This document shows positions 36,099 through 44,361 of a stretch of 64,000 nucleotides of DNA, in pieces. The DNA is taken from contig NZ_WQPN01000006.1 of NCBI RefSeq assembly GCF_018785315.1, positions 62,001-126,000 of the forward strand. The letters run 5' to 3'. Origin of the DNA: Clostridium sp. MCC353. GTDB taxonomy: Bacteria > Bacillota > Clostridia > Lachnospirales > Lachnospiraceae. Position numbers and translations under genes: made by a program. The first letter of the stretch is position 1; every line of letters begins with the position of its first letter. The notes beneath the pieces are model-generated. The model made no database searches. It saw only the letters and a program-made list of their open reading frames with translations, and had not been told where the DNA came from.

Positions 36099-36728
36099 TT
36101 AACATCTATCGAAAAAGCTTTGGAGCTTATCTACAAATTGTCCAATATGTATGCCGTCAACAAAAGAATGATGTACCTGAACTGATATTGGAATGAGGAT
36201 TTTCCCATTGTTCTCATAAAACTTTCCCCAATCAAACAGGGGAGTTGCATTATCCTTCTTCCCGGAATTGGTATGGGAAATATGGGTGTAAGTGACCCAC
36301 GGCATAGGAGAACACTGAAAAACATCATTTCCTAATGGACCTGTAAAATACTCTTTCTGCTCCTTTGCTATCGTTTCTGCCAACTCACAGTATTCTTTTA
36401 AATCATCTATCATGGGAACATTAACCACCTTAAACAATTCGGTGTCTTGATTCAGATAGGTAAACGCGGTATCTATCTTGTCAAACAAAACAATCTGTCC
36501 ATCAACAAACCGATAACGAAATGCGTCTATCTCATTTGCACATTTACAAACTGCGTATACCATCGCCAATGTAAAAGAAACCCCCATTTCTTTAACCACA
36601 CGTTTGAACCTTGTAATATCCGCTTCAAAGGTTACACAAAACGCTGGTTCTACACTATTTCTAAAAATCATACAGTGCATTGCTCTATTCCATGTTTTTT
36701 CATCAATTACTTTATACTTATTTGCCAT
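36099..36728 (-). CDS. Chloramphenicol acetyltransferase-like protein (type A CAT family)
   Basis: A 209-residue protein of the CAT family (PF00302), which transfers acetyl from acetyl-CoA to chloramphenicol. The catalytic HHSFVDG motif is complete at residues 186-192, and the family start (tryptophan-Asn-Arg near residue 14) and the MPWVTYTHISH segment are present. The usual length is 210-220. Whether it gives resistance cannot be decided: chromosomal CAT-like proteins of unknown substrate are common in clostridia. It has GGAGG 9 nt upstream, inside a copy of the junction motif. Confidence 0.88.
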   Translation of the reverse strand: MANKYKVIDEKTWNRAMHCMIFRNSVEPAFCVTFEADITRFKRVVKEMGVSFTLAMVYAVCKCANEIDAFRYRFVDGQIVLFDKIDTAFTYLNQDTELFKVVNVPMIDDLKEYCELAETIAKEQKEYFTGPLGNDVFQCSPMPWVTYTHISHTNSGKKDNATPLFDWGKFYENNGKILIPISVQVHHSFVDGIHIGQFVDKLQSFFDRC

Positions 36729-36762
36729 GTGATTGTTCCTCCAAATTCTAATTCTCCAGTTA

Positions 36763-37206
36763 TTATGGTCTGCTCATATATAAAAGAGGATAGGGATTTC
36801 CCTGTTCGTCATTTGCAGTTCTTTTGTAAACATTGAACCCCATATGCTCATAGAAACCTTTGGCAAGGGGATTTTGTTCATTCACCGCTAAATCGTTAAT
36901 CATATATTTTTCTATTCCGTATTTGAATAATTTTTTGCCTAATCCTTTTCCCCTTTCTTCATGGGAGATAAACAGCATTTCAAGGTGTTGTTCTACGATT
37001 CCCATAAATCCCACAGGAACTTGATTCTCGTTTTCTACAATAATCAAATGCGGTATTTCTTTTAATGCTTGTGGTACATACTTCTTAATGTCCTCTATTT
37101 CACCCTCTGATAAAAATAGATGGGTTGCCTTTACAGAACTTTCCCACACTTCTAATAACTGTTCTATTAATGATGAATTTCTGTCTGTTACTTCAATAAT
37201 TCTCAT
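36763..37206 (-). CDS. GNAT acetyltransferase, YjaB-like
   Basis: A 147-residue acetyltransferase resembling E. coli YjaB along its length: VWESSVKATHLFLSEGEIE, VPVGFMGIVEQHLEMLFI, RGKGLGKKLFKYGIE, NEQNPLAKGFYEHMGF and GNPYPLLYMSRP. ATG 37206 has GGAGG 9 nt upstream, within the junction motif; the longer open frame is only leader. It is the first gene of the small-gene row, with a TATAAT box near 37266-37271 on the minus strand. Confidence 0.9.
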   Translation of the reverse strand: MRIIEVTDRNSSLIEQLLEVWESSVKATHLFLSEGEIEDIKKYVPQALKEIPHLIIVENENQVPVGFMGIVEQHLEMLFISHEERGKGLGKKLFKYGIEKYMINDLAVNEQNPLAKGFYEHMGFNVYKRTANDEQGNPYPLLYMSRP

Positions 37207-37412
37207 CGTATTAGTCCTCCAAATCCCGATTTCGCTAATAGCCCCCAGTGCAGCTCCGGTCAGATTATATAAAAATAGCGCCATCGCTTTCTGTCTTTTA
37301 TCCTACCACACTTCCCCCTGTTTTTCCATTTCATTTCGCAATCCTCACAATGGATAGCGCTTCCAGAAATGATTCTGAAATATGGGAACGGAATAAAAAG
37401 AAAAATCCTGGC

Positions 37413-37453
37413 AAAAAAACGAGGTTTTAACCACGATTGGTTAAAACCTCGTT
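37413..37453 (-). terminator. Rho-independent terminator of the symporter operon
   Basis: A perfect 16-bp stem (AACGAGGTTTTAACCA, 37418-37433, with 37438-37453) and a 4-nt loop, followed on the minus strand by a run of seven U. It lies 10 bp past the stop of the symporter gene. Confidence 0.88.
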
Positions 37454-37462
37454 ATCTGTATT

Positions 37463-38710
37463 TCATTCCCTAACAGCCTCCGGCGCTTTCGCCCCTCTTC
37501 CATCCGCCAGCATACCGACTGCCACGCCGCCTACCAGCGCCCAGAACGCGGAACCGATCCCCAAAATCGTAATTCCGCTCATTCCGATGATAAAAGCCGC
37601 AAACGCTCCGGTTTTATAAAGGCCTGTACCAAACGCGTCTTTCAGCGCATTGATGAGGATATTGATCATAGCCAATCCGGCCAGAAGGGATACCAACGCG
37701 CTTGGCAGTCCGGCCACGATGCCCAGGGCATAACCTGCCAGAACCCCAAATACAATCAGCCCGATTCCATTTAAAACCGCACCGCCGTAACGGTATTCTT
37801 TGGGTCCGTTGCCGTCGGCCGCTATCATTGCCGTCATGGGGCCTGCGATATTGGCGTTGTGGCCGCCGAAAAATGAGGTCACGATGCCGCCGATTCCCGA
37901 AGCGATTGTCATGCCGTTGATGGGGACCTGATAACCAGCCCCTTTTAAAACGCCTATGGCCTGGGCATTTTCAGCCCCGATCACCAGCACGGCCAAAGGG
38001 ATGGACACCGACATGACCGTTCCGGGATTGAGAACGGGAACCACAAATGAAGGTCCTGCCAGACCGTAATCCGACAGCTCAAAATGAAACTGTCCCCGTA
38101 CAACCGCCGCCAGGATTCCAAAAACCAGCGATCCCAGCACAGGCGGAATCTTTTTCGTAATCATCGGGGTGATCAAAAATGCACAGATACAAACTGCGCC
38201 AACCACAATATCGGCCTTCGCATTCAGCACGATTCCCGTGCCGTATTTCATAAACACGCCTGCAATCATTCCCATCACGATGGGCAGGGGAATCCAATCC
38301 ATGATTTTCTTCACCCAGCCTGTGATTCCCAGCAGAAATACCAGGATTCCGGCCACCAGAAACGCCCCCGCCGCCTCATTAAAACTGTAGCCGGAAATGG
38401 CCATTCCCACCATTGCAACGCCCGGAATCGACCAGGCGCCCACTATCGGCATCTTATAATACAATCCCAGGAAAAAGCTCAATAACCCGCCAGCGATATA
38501 CACGGTGGATACCCAGGACAAGGTCTGGGCCTGGGTAAAACCTGCGTTCTGCCCGGCCTGGAATGCCAGAATCGCAGGCCCGGTATAAGCGAAGGCCAAA
38601 GCCACCAGCGCCCCGCTGACCGTCCCGGCATTGACCGCCTTTTTAAAATCCCTGATCCCGGATTTAAATCCCGGCCCCGGCTCTATCATATTCATTTTTC
38701 TGCTTCCCAA
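37463..38710 (-). CDS. benE: Benzoate/H+ symporter family protein (BenE-like)
   Basis: A 415-residue membrane protein with about twelve hydrophobic helices, belonging to the BenE family. Seen: YTGPAILAFQAGQNAGFT, AWSIPGVAMVG, VMGMIAGVFMKYGTGI and SFFGGHNANIAGPMTAM. The start is taken as TTG 38710, 5 nt after GGAGGGG; ATG 38692 is an alternative. The BenE cargo is benzoate, but in this context a sugar-acid or other aromatic acid is equally possible. It ends the gene run that also contains the cupin and the unusual phosphoribosyltransferase operon. Confidence 0.88.
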   Translation of the reverse strand: MGSRKMNMIEPGPGFKSGIRDFKKAVNAGTVSGALVALAFAYTGPAILAFQAGQNAGFTQAQTLSWVSTVYIAGGLLSFFLGLYYKMPIVGAWSIPGVAMVGMAISGYSFNEAAGAFLVAGILVFLLGITGWVKKIMDWIPLPIVMGMIAGVFMKYGTGIVLNAKADIVVGAVCICAFLITPMITKKIPPVLGSLVFGILAAVVRGQFHFELSDYGLAGPSFVVPVLNPGTVMSVSIPLAVLVIGAENAQAIGVLKGAGYQVPINGMTIASGIGGIVTSFFGGHNANIAGPMTAMIAADGNGPKEYRYGGAVLNGIGLIVFGVLAGYALGIVAGLPSALVSLLAGLAMINILINALKDAFGTGLYKTGAFAAFIIGMSGITILGIGSAFWALVGGVAVGMLADGRGAKAPEAVRE

Positions 38711-38731
38711 TGTAACCCCTCCTCTCTCAAA

Positions 38732-39058
38732 TCAAAGATAATCTTCTCTGACCGGTGAAAATACATCCATGTTCACTACCTTTTGATTCCCAATTACCGC
38801 CAGATCATGATGGGCATTGGGCGGAATCCTGACCATATCCCCTGGCCTCATCACCATCTTTTCCTCTCCCAACGTCACCTCGCACTCCCCTTCCAGGATG
38901 CACAGAAGCTGTTCGTGGGGGTGGGAATGGGGAAATGGGGGGAATCCCGGCTCAATTGTGTTCAGCACCAGCATGACATTTTCTCCGGAAAATACCTGCC
39001 GGACTGCGGTTTCATGAAATGGTTTCTTTTCAATACTCTTCCAGTTTGCGATCTCCAT
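38732..39058 (-). CDS. Cupin-domain protein
   Basis: A 108-residue single-domain cupin. The metal-site residues are visible: PHSHPHEQLLCILEGE for the first motif (His, His, Glu) and PGDMVRIPPNAHHDL for the second (His). Function of such small cupins ranges from sugar isomerase to regulator-like sensor. It lies between the symporter gene and the unrecognised 472-residue protein and is probably co-transcribed. ATG 39058 has AGGAG 9 nt upstream; a TTG one codon before is possible. Confidence 0.88.
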   Translation of the reverse strand: MEIANWKSIEKKPFHETAVRQVFSGENVMLVLNTIEPGFPPFPHSHPHEQLLCILEGECEVTLGEEKMVMRPGDMVRIPPNAHHDLAVIGNQKVVNMDVFSPVREDYL

Positions 39059-39076
39059 CAATACGTTCTCCTCTCA

Positions 39077-40495
39077 TCAGCTCATATTTCTCTGCGCCAG
39101 CCATTTGGGCATCAGCTCTTCATCCACCTTTTTCCTGACAGCGGGCACACGCTCCAGCAGATAAGCTTTCAGTTCCCTGCTCACATTGATCCCTCCCACA
39201 GCTCCGTCAAATGCCACCAGGTTCCGGCATCCGCTCATTTTCATGGTCAGATTCACTGCGGTGGGCAGGTCAGGCGCTATCAGGGAATCCTTCGTATATC
39301 CCGCGTTCTGCTCATCCATATCAAAGACTGCCTTCAGTTTTCCCCCCACAATGATGGATGGAATCTGGGCGGAAAAGAACCCTCCCGGGTATCCTTTACA
39401 GGAATAGTTGTTGATCATCGCTTTCAGGGCGCTGCTCACCTTAGGCACCTCTTCCATATTCGTCTTTCCATCCTCGTCGTAGCACTGTTCCGTATAGAAA
39501 GAATAAGGCGTTACCGGCTGATCCAGGTCAAAGGGGTCAATGCCGATCTGTAAAAATGCCGCGAAAATCAATCCGCCGGCGGAGACATAGGACAGGGGCG
39601 CATGGCAGTCCAGAACGGCAATGCATCCCACCTCCTCCAGCTCATTGAGAAGGGTGATCAGTTTTCCGTATTCTTCCAGCATCTTTTTGGTGGATCTTTC
39701 ATTTAACAGAATCAGGTCATTGTCCGCATCCACACCCATAATTCCGTTGGGCGATACCTTTAACATGACGGAAAACAGCATCTTTTTCTGGACAAAATCC
39801 GATTCGTAGATGGAACGGGCCACGAAATTGCCTCCCCTTGGCCCCAGGTTGTAATGATAGGTGGAACGGGTTTCTATCCTGGCATAGGACATGCCGAAGG
39901 GCTTCATAATCCGGTCGATCACCCGGTGGAAATGCAGTTCCCTCACATCCGTGTTGTGTACGTGGATAATCCAGTCCGCGTCGTAAACATCGCTCAGGCC
40001 GTAAAGCGTTCCGATCTTGGTTTCTATGGGCACCCCCTTCATCAGAGGCGTAACATTCTTGGCTTTGCCGTTAAAATATGTATCCAGTCCGAATTTTTTA
40101 ATAAACAGCTCGCTTTCCCTGTAGCGCAGCCCATTTCCGGCCCTCAGGCGGATATCCGACGTTCCGGTCCGTTTTTCCACCTCGTCCCTGATTGTGCGCA
40201 GAAGTTCCGCATAGGGTTCCCCTCCTGCCAGAGTGAAGCCATGGTGGGAGGCCAGGATATTGACGCTGTCCCCTGGTTTCACCTTTGAAAAATCAACTCC
40301 GGCCAAAGCGGTTTCAGCGGCGGCTCTGACCGATTCCCTTGTGAGGGGAATTGCGTCTTCCAATTCCGGAAACAGCTCCTTCATTTGAACGGATGTCATA
40401 TCCGGCAGGTCTACAGCTCTCATGGCGATTTCTTCCGGAGCGATCGAATAAGGAGACCTGATCGGCGCCGCCGGAGTGATTGTACGGTTATTCAT
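39077..40495 (-). CDS. Unrecognised 472-residue protein, possibly LarA/DUF2088-like
   Basis: I do not recognise this protein with confidence. Seen: NILASHHGFTLAGGEPYAEL near residue 75, KIGTLYGLSDVYDADWIIHV near residue 150, a His-rich ELHFHRVIDRIMKPFGMSYA, ETRSTYHYNLGPRGGNF, and a terminal VAFDGAVGGIN. No transmembrane segment or signal peptide. The first 200 residues recall the DUF2088 fold of nickel-dependent LarA racemases in layout, but the LarA catalytic residues are not evident. Its start overlaps the end of the ferredoxin-like gene by 8 nt, so the two are tightly coupled. A link to the neighbouring pyridine-nucleotide-like enzyme is inference. Confidence 0.6.
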   Translation of the reverse strand: MNNRTITPAAPIRSPYSIAPEEIAMRAVDLPDMTSVQMKELFPELEDAIPLTRESVRAAAETALAGVDFSKVKPGDSVNILASHHGFTLAGGEPYAELLRTIRDEVEKRTGTSDIRLRAGNGLRYRESELFIKKFGLDTYFNGKAKNVTPLMKGVPIETKIGTLYGLSDVYDADWIIHVHNTDVRELHFHRVIDRIMKPFGMSYARIETRSTYHYNLGPRGGNFVARSIYESDFVQKKMLFSVMLKVSPNGIMGVDADNDLILLNERSTKKMLEEYGKLITLLNELEEVGCIAVLDCHAPLSYVSAGGLIFAAFLQIGIDPFDLDQPVTPYSFYTEQCYDEDGKTNMEEVPKVSSALKAMINNYSCKGYPGGFFSAQIPSIIVGGKLKAVFDMDEQNAGYTKDSLIAPDLPTAVNLTMKMSGCRNLVAFDGAVGGINVSRELKAYLLERVPAVRKKVDEELMPKWLAQRNMS

Positions 40496-41105
40496 GTCCC
40501 TTCCCCCTTTCCAGCCCTTTTTCCACACATTTTTCGCAGAATTCTATATCATCTTTAAAATGATATTTTGAATCATATTTTTCTTTGACGCCTTCATCCA
40601 TGGTCCACAATGTGGATGTCAGGCCATACCACTGGTATCCCGGCGCTTCGCCCGGGTCAATTCCTGCGGCGTTCAGCATACGGAGCGGTGTTTCCGCACA
40701 GCAGCATTTGCAGCCTGTGCGTATTCCCGTCATTCTTGCCAGGTCAATGGGAGTTTTGGCTCCTGCCAGTATAGCGGCCGCAACTTCTTCGGCCTTCGTC
40801 CTGGTGCAGACACAGATTTCCATCTTGGGATAAAAATGGGCCTTCAGGCAGAGCGCTTCTATCTCCCCCGCGTCAAACTCCGAAGGATCACAGAAAATGG
40901 TCCTTGGATGTTCCAGCGCCTCCATCGTCACGGCATCTTTTGGACAGTGTTCCACACAGGAAGAACAGCCCACACAGTATTCTTCTTCTAAAACAGGTTT
41001 TCTGTGCACAAAACATATGGCATCTGCCGGGCACACTTTGGAACACAGGGTGCACCCGATGCATTTATCTTCATCAAATACAGCTTTTGCCTTAATTACT
41101 TTCAT
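40488..41105 (-). CDS. Two-[4Fe-4S] ferredoxin domain fused to a BFD-like domain
   Basis: A 205-residue iron-sulphur protein. Two CxxCxxCxxxCP motifs (Cys15/18/21/25 and Cys44/47/50/54) form a bacterial-type 2[4Fe-4S] domain. A second domain (about residues 93-135) has ICVC and TGCKCCC with spacing like the bacterioferritin-associated ferredoxin [2Fe-2S] domain. It probably carries electrons or an assembled cluster to its operon partners. ATG 41105 has GGTGGAGG upstream; an ATG seven codons earlier is possible. It lies between the phosphoribosyltransferase-like fusion and the unrecognised protein. Confidence 0.88.
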   Translation of the reverse strand: MKVIKAKAVFDEDKCIGCTLCSKVCPADAICFVHRKPVLEEEYCVGCSSCVEHCPKDAVTMEALEHPRTIFCDPSEFDAGEIEALCLKAHFYPKMEICVCTRTKAEEVAAAILAGAKTPIDLARMTGIRTGCKCCCAETPLRMLNAAGIDPGEAPGYQWYGLTSTLWTMDEGVKEKYDSKYHFKDDIEFCEKCVEKGLERGKGHE

Positions 41106-41128
41106 GTCCTCCACCTCTCTTTTCATAT

Positions 41129-42865
41129 TCAGATTTCATATTCGTGTTTCCATCCGCCCTTTATTTTCTGCCGGAGCACATTGGCGATTTCCTGAGCGGT
41201 TCTGTATTTATTAAATCCCCTGTCCAGATTGGACACCAGAACGTCCATGGCCATTCTCACCTCATCGTTTGGGCCCGGCAGGGATATAATCCTGGCGTTC
41301 CCGCATTCCCCGGCCGCGATTCGTATCCCTTCTTTTACATGCCGTCCCGTCCCTTTCTGATATTTCACCAGCCATGGGGTGGCCGCATAGGGATCTAACC
41401 GGGTAACCGCCTCAACTGTAAAGTCCTTATCTTCCGCCCCCACTCCTCCGGTGGTAATGATCAGGGAATATCCGTCGTCCATGGCCTCCTGAACCGCTTT
41501 GCATATCTCATCACAGTTATCTGATATCGGCGGCCTAATCACCGTGTCATATCCTTTTTCTTCCAGCACGCGGGCTATATAAGGGGAATTTGTATCCTTT
41601 ATCATGCCGTTTTGAACCTCAAACCCCGTAGGAAATATGCACACCCTCTTCTCAAATGCTTCCCGCACCGTATTGCCCAGCTCATATGTATGATCCAGCA
41701 CTTCGTCCACATCTTCCGGCTCCAGGGCAATCAGCCCGAGAACCCCGTTGGAATGGATGACGGACCGGCCGGTCAGCGTAAAACCGTCCACTTCTTTTAA
41801 GGCCTCCAGCACCGCCTTCTCCTTTCCCGCGATCTGTCTGGCATCCACCGTTTCTTTCAGGATATCCAGCGTTATATGATCCGGGCGCACATCGACCACC
41901 AGGACATTTTCCGTCTCCATGTCCAGAACCTGCGCCACTTTCCGGGCCACCTCGCCCAGGTCCACATGATCGATCACGATATTCTCAATCCAAAGCTCCT
42001 TTTTCTCCAGCAGATTCATGGTAAGGCCGGTTTCTTCTGCTTTTTTCTGGATGTGGATCACATCAAATTTCAAATCCAGCACAGGCGCGTCCACAATATC
42101 CCGGCCAATGCAGATCATATCAACGCCGGATTCAGAGAGGGCGGGAATCTGCTCAATTTTTACATTTCCCGCAAATGCAGTCTTCACTTTCCCCCTCATA
42201 TTAAGGCGGTCCAGCGTTTTCAAAACCACCCCGATATCTTCTTTCTCGCCTGTATCGATCATCAGCACCGACGCCCCATGAGCGCAGGCGTCGGCCGTTT
42301 CCTGTTCCAGCATTCCCTGTTCATTCCTCAACTGGACGGCTATGGTGTGGCCTTCCAGTTTTTTTGCGGCATCCAGCGCGGCTTCTATGGATCCAAACAT
42401 CCTGATATAATTTTTGTCCAGGTACACAAAAGGCAGTTCGGCAATCCTGGTTTTAACCCCCGCCTGACCGATCGCATGCCTCAGGGAATGTCTCAGCTCC
42501 ACCGGCATCTTTTTAAAGGAACCGCAGACAATTTCAGCCCTGCCCCGGGCCAGGTCCACGGCGCGTTTCGCCGCGGTTGAAACCCCGGAAGCTTTGGAGA
42601 TCAGGCCGATGATCCGGTCCTCCGCCATGGCGGTCTGTTTGGGCGTCCCGCGAAGCATCATGATCGTCTCATTGGCATGAACGAACATTCCGTCCCTGAT
42701 ATTGGACACCGCCTCCATACCCAGTTCCCGGGCCATATCTTCCGCCGCTTCAACCCCATATATGACGCCCTCCCTGGTATTGGATACTGCGGAAGTGACT
42801 GCCAGGTCCGTTATTTGTTCAAAAATGACATCGCGGATATCCGTTATGGCTTCTTTTTTATCCAT
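41129..42865 (-). CDS. Fusion of a quinolinate phosphoribosyltransferase-like domain and a MoCF domain
   Basis: A 578-residue fusion. About residues 25-270 have the NadC/ModD fold: HANETIMMLRGTP, the SGVST version of the SGIAT motif (93-97), LMID (202-205) and FAGNVKIEQIPALSESGVDM. About 405-575 form a MoCF/CinA-type molybdopterin-binding domain with FPTGFEVQNGMI and TTGGVGAEDKD (471-481). A linker domain lies between. Several quinolinate-binding residues of NadC are replaced: the HR pair by Thr-Arg (139-140), KDNH by DKNY (150-153), and IEVEVE by IAVQLR. So the substrate is probably not quinolinate. No such fusion with known function is known to me. It may make or activate a nucleotide cofactor. 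Confidence 0.8.
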   Translation of the reverse strand: MDKKEAITDIRDVIFEQITDLAVTSAVSNTREGVIYGVEAAEDMARELGMEAVSNIRDGMFVHANETIMMLRGTPKQTAMAEDRIIGLISKASGVSTAAKRAVDLARGRAEIVCGSFKKMPVELRHSLRHAIGQAGVKTRIAELPFVYLDKNYIRMFGSIEAALDAAKKLEGHTIAVQLRNEQGMLEQETADACAHGASVLMIDTGEKEDIGVVLKTLDRLNMRGKVKTAFAGNVKIEQIPALSESGVDMICIGRDIVDAPVLDLKFDVIHIQKKAEETGLTMNLLEKKELWIENIVIDHVDLGEVARKVAQVLDMETENVLVVDVRPDHITLDILKETVDARQIAGKEKAVLEALKEVDGFTLTGRSVIHSNGVLGLIALEPEDVDEVLDHTYELGNTVREAFEKRVCIFPTGFEVQNGMIKDTNSPYIARVLEEKGYDTVIRPPISDNCDEICKAVQEAMDDGYSLIITTGGVGAEDKDFTVEAVTRLDPYAATPWLVKYQKGTGRHVKEGIRIAAGECGNARIISLPGPNDEVRMAMDVLVSNLDRGFNKYRTAQEIANVLRQKIKGGWKHEYEI

Positions 42866-42879
42866 CTGTCCCTCCTCGT

Positions 42880-43554
42880 CTAATTCCTGATTATCTCATC
42901 GCATTCCTGAAGGTGCTGCCTCATGCTGGCTCTTGCGGCATCGGCGTCTTTCTTCTTAACAGCGTTTACCACCTTCGCCAGTTGGGGGATGGCTGTATTT
43001 TCCGCAATTTCCAGGGTACAGCACCTGTGGTAAAATTTGACCATTACTGTGCTGATATCCCGGATCAACTGGTACAGCATCTGGTTGGAAGACGCCTTGG
43101 CGATCAGAAAGTGGAATTTCACATCCAGATCGATATACTCTTCAATCTGGATACCCGGTTTTTGCATCAGCCAGACAATATTCTCCAGCTCTTTCACCTG
43201 ATCCGGTTCTGCGTTGACCGCCGCCTGTCCTGCCGCTTCTGTTTCCAACAGGATTCTGACTTCCATGATCTCAGTCTGCTTGATCGTATTCAACTGGATC
43301 ATAATACAGAGCGGATCCACAAAACATCCCCGTACCTTTTCCACGATAAATGTGCCGCCGTTGCGTTTTTCGACAATTTTCGACGCTTCCAGCCCTTTTA
43401 AGGCCTCCCTCACCGTGGTTCTGCTGACGGCCAGCATTTCCGCCAGCTCCCCTTCTGCCGGAAGTTTATCTCCGGCATGCATTTTAGAAAAGATCATCTC
43501 TTCTATGGCGTCTTTCACCTTTTCGGAAACCTTCATTTTACCCGGTAAACCCAC
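42880..43554 (-). CDS. GntR/FadR-family regulator
   Basis: A 224-residue regulator with an N-terminal winged helix (residues 8-75, GELAEMLAVSRTTVREALKG) and a FadR C-terminal all-helical ligand domain (FCD). The GTG start at 43554 lies 4 nt after the aldolase stop; it is supported by alignment of the first residues with the paralogue at 44976. Second gene of the operon starting with the HpcH aldolase. Both regulators share ENIVW-MQKP and YC/CCTLEIAEN segments, so they probably sense related ligands. Confidence 0.9.
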   Translation of the reverse strand: MGLPGKMKVSEKVKDAIEEMIFSKMHAGDKLPAEGELAEMLAVSRTTVREALKGLEASKIVEKRNGGTFIVEKVRGCFVDPLCIMIQLNTIKQTEIMEVRILLETEAAGQAAVNAEPDQVKELENIVWLMQKPGIQIEEYIDLDVKFHFLIAKASSNQMLYQLIRDISTVMVKFYHRCCTLEIAENTAIPQLAKVVNAVKKKDADAARASMRQHLQECDEIIRN

Positions 43555-43558
43555 AATA

Positions 43559-44329
43559 TTAATTTCCCTTCACTTCTTTTACAAGAGCTTTAAATGTCTT
43601 TATAAATTCCACCGCATCAATGCTCAGCGCCACCCCCGCGAATCCGTCCGCCAGGTTTTTCTTAGCCGCCGCCACATCCGGTGAAAAGCTGATGGCCGGT
43701 TTCCCCGCATCTCTGCATGCTTTCAGAATCCGGGAACGGGCCTCTAAAAAGTCAGGGTGGTTAAACTGTCCTGAAATGCCCATATCCGTGGAGAGATCAT
43801 AAGGCCCCAGGAAAATGCCGTCGATATCGGGAACCTGCATAACTTCCTCAATATGGTTCAGCAGCCCTACCGTCTCACACTGGGGAATGATCAGCACGTC
43901 TTCATTCACCTCTTCGTAAAACTCATTCAGCCGGCCTGCGCTCTTTAACGCCCATCCTGAATTTCTGGCGTAAGGGAAACAATGCTTTCCTTTGGGCGAC
44001 AGCCGCCCCTGCTCTACCAGAAGCCGGATTTCGTCCATGTTCTCCATACAAGGAACAATGATGCCTTTTGCTCCGCAGTTGATCATTCTATGTAAGGAAG
44101 GCCGGGTATAATCCGGCACCCGGACAACCGGAGTGATGCCCCCAGTTTCCGCCGCCCGGATATAATCCATGGTATCCTGAATGCTGAAAGGCCCGTGCTC
44201 CGTATCGATCACTACAAAGTCCAGACCGGCCAGGCCAAGACATTCAATGGATGTTCCTCCCCCCAGCTGCGCCACGGTTCCTACTACGGGTTCTCCCCTC
44301 TGAATCTTTTCTTTTAATTTGTTTGCCAT
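43559..44329 (-). CDS. HpcH/HpaI-family aldolase
   Basis: A 256-residue class II pyruvate aldolase that splits 2-keto-3-deoxy or 4-hydroxy-2-oxo acids into pyruvate and an aldehyde. Seen: the family start VVGTVAQLGGG, DFVVIDTEHGPFS with the catalytic His, VRVPDY, the metal ligands in IIPQCETVGLL (Glu) and GIFLGPYDLSTDMG (Asp). First gene of the operon, AGGAGG 9 nt upstream. It indicates that the operon degrades a keto-deoxy acid. Confidence 0.94.
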   Translation of the reverse strand: MANKLKEKIQRGEPVVGTVAQLGGGTSIECLGLAGLDFVVIDTEHGPFSIQDTMDYIRAAETGGITPVVRVPDYTRPSLHRMINCGAKGIIVPCMENMDEIRLLVEQGRLSPKGKHCFPYARNSGWALKSAGRLNEFYEEVNEDVLIIPQCETVGLLNHIEEVMQVPDIDGIFLGPYDLSTDMGISGQFNHPDFLEARSRILKACRDAGKPAISFSPDVAAAKKNLADGFAGVALSIDAVEFIKTFKALVKEVKGN

Positions 44330-44361
44330 CTCTCTTCCTCCTGAATACTATTGATAATATT

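Larger units (their letters stand above)
34433..37232 (-). repeat. Dispersed junction motif AAATCGGGATTTG before small genes
   Basis: On the minus strand a short interrupted palindrome recurs at gene boundaries: AAATCGGGATTTG at 34433-34444 and 37221-37232, AAATCGGAATTTG at 34981-34992, a variant AAATCAGAATT at 35082-35092, and GAATTAGAATTTG ending at 36743. At three genes it runs straight into the ribosome site (TTTGGAGG or TTTGTGAGG). The arms vary together (AAATC with GATTT, AATT with AATT), which suggests a conserved structure. Coordinates cover the whole set. Confidence 0.55.

Noticed and set aside
36099-36728. Proven chloramphenicol resistance gene
   Set aside because: The family and active site are clear, but chromosomal CAT-like proteins may have other acceptors; resistance cannot be read from sequence.
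34144-37232. Class-type integron with attC sites
   Set aside because: No integrase gene and no paired RYYYAAC/GTTRRRY cores were found at the junctions; only the short AAATCGGGATTTG motif is shared.
39077-40495. Firm assignment as a LarA lactate racemase
   Set aside because: Only the general layout of the first part is similar; the LarA nickel-cofactor lysine and histidines cannot be aligned with confidence.
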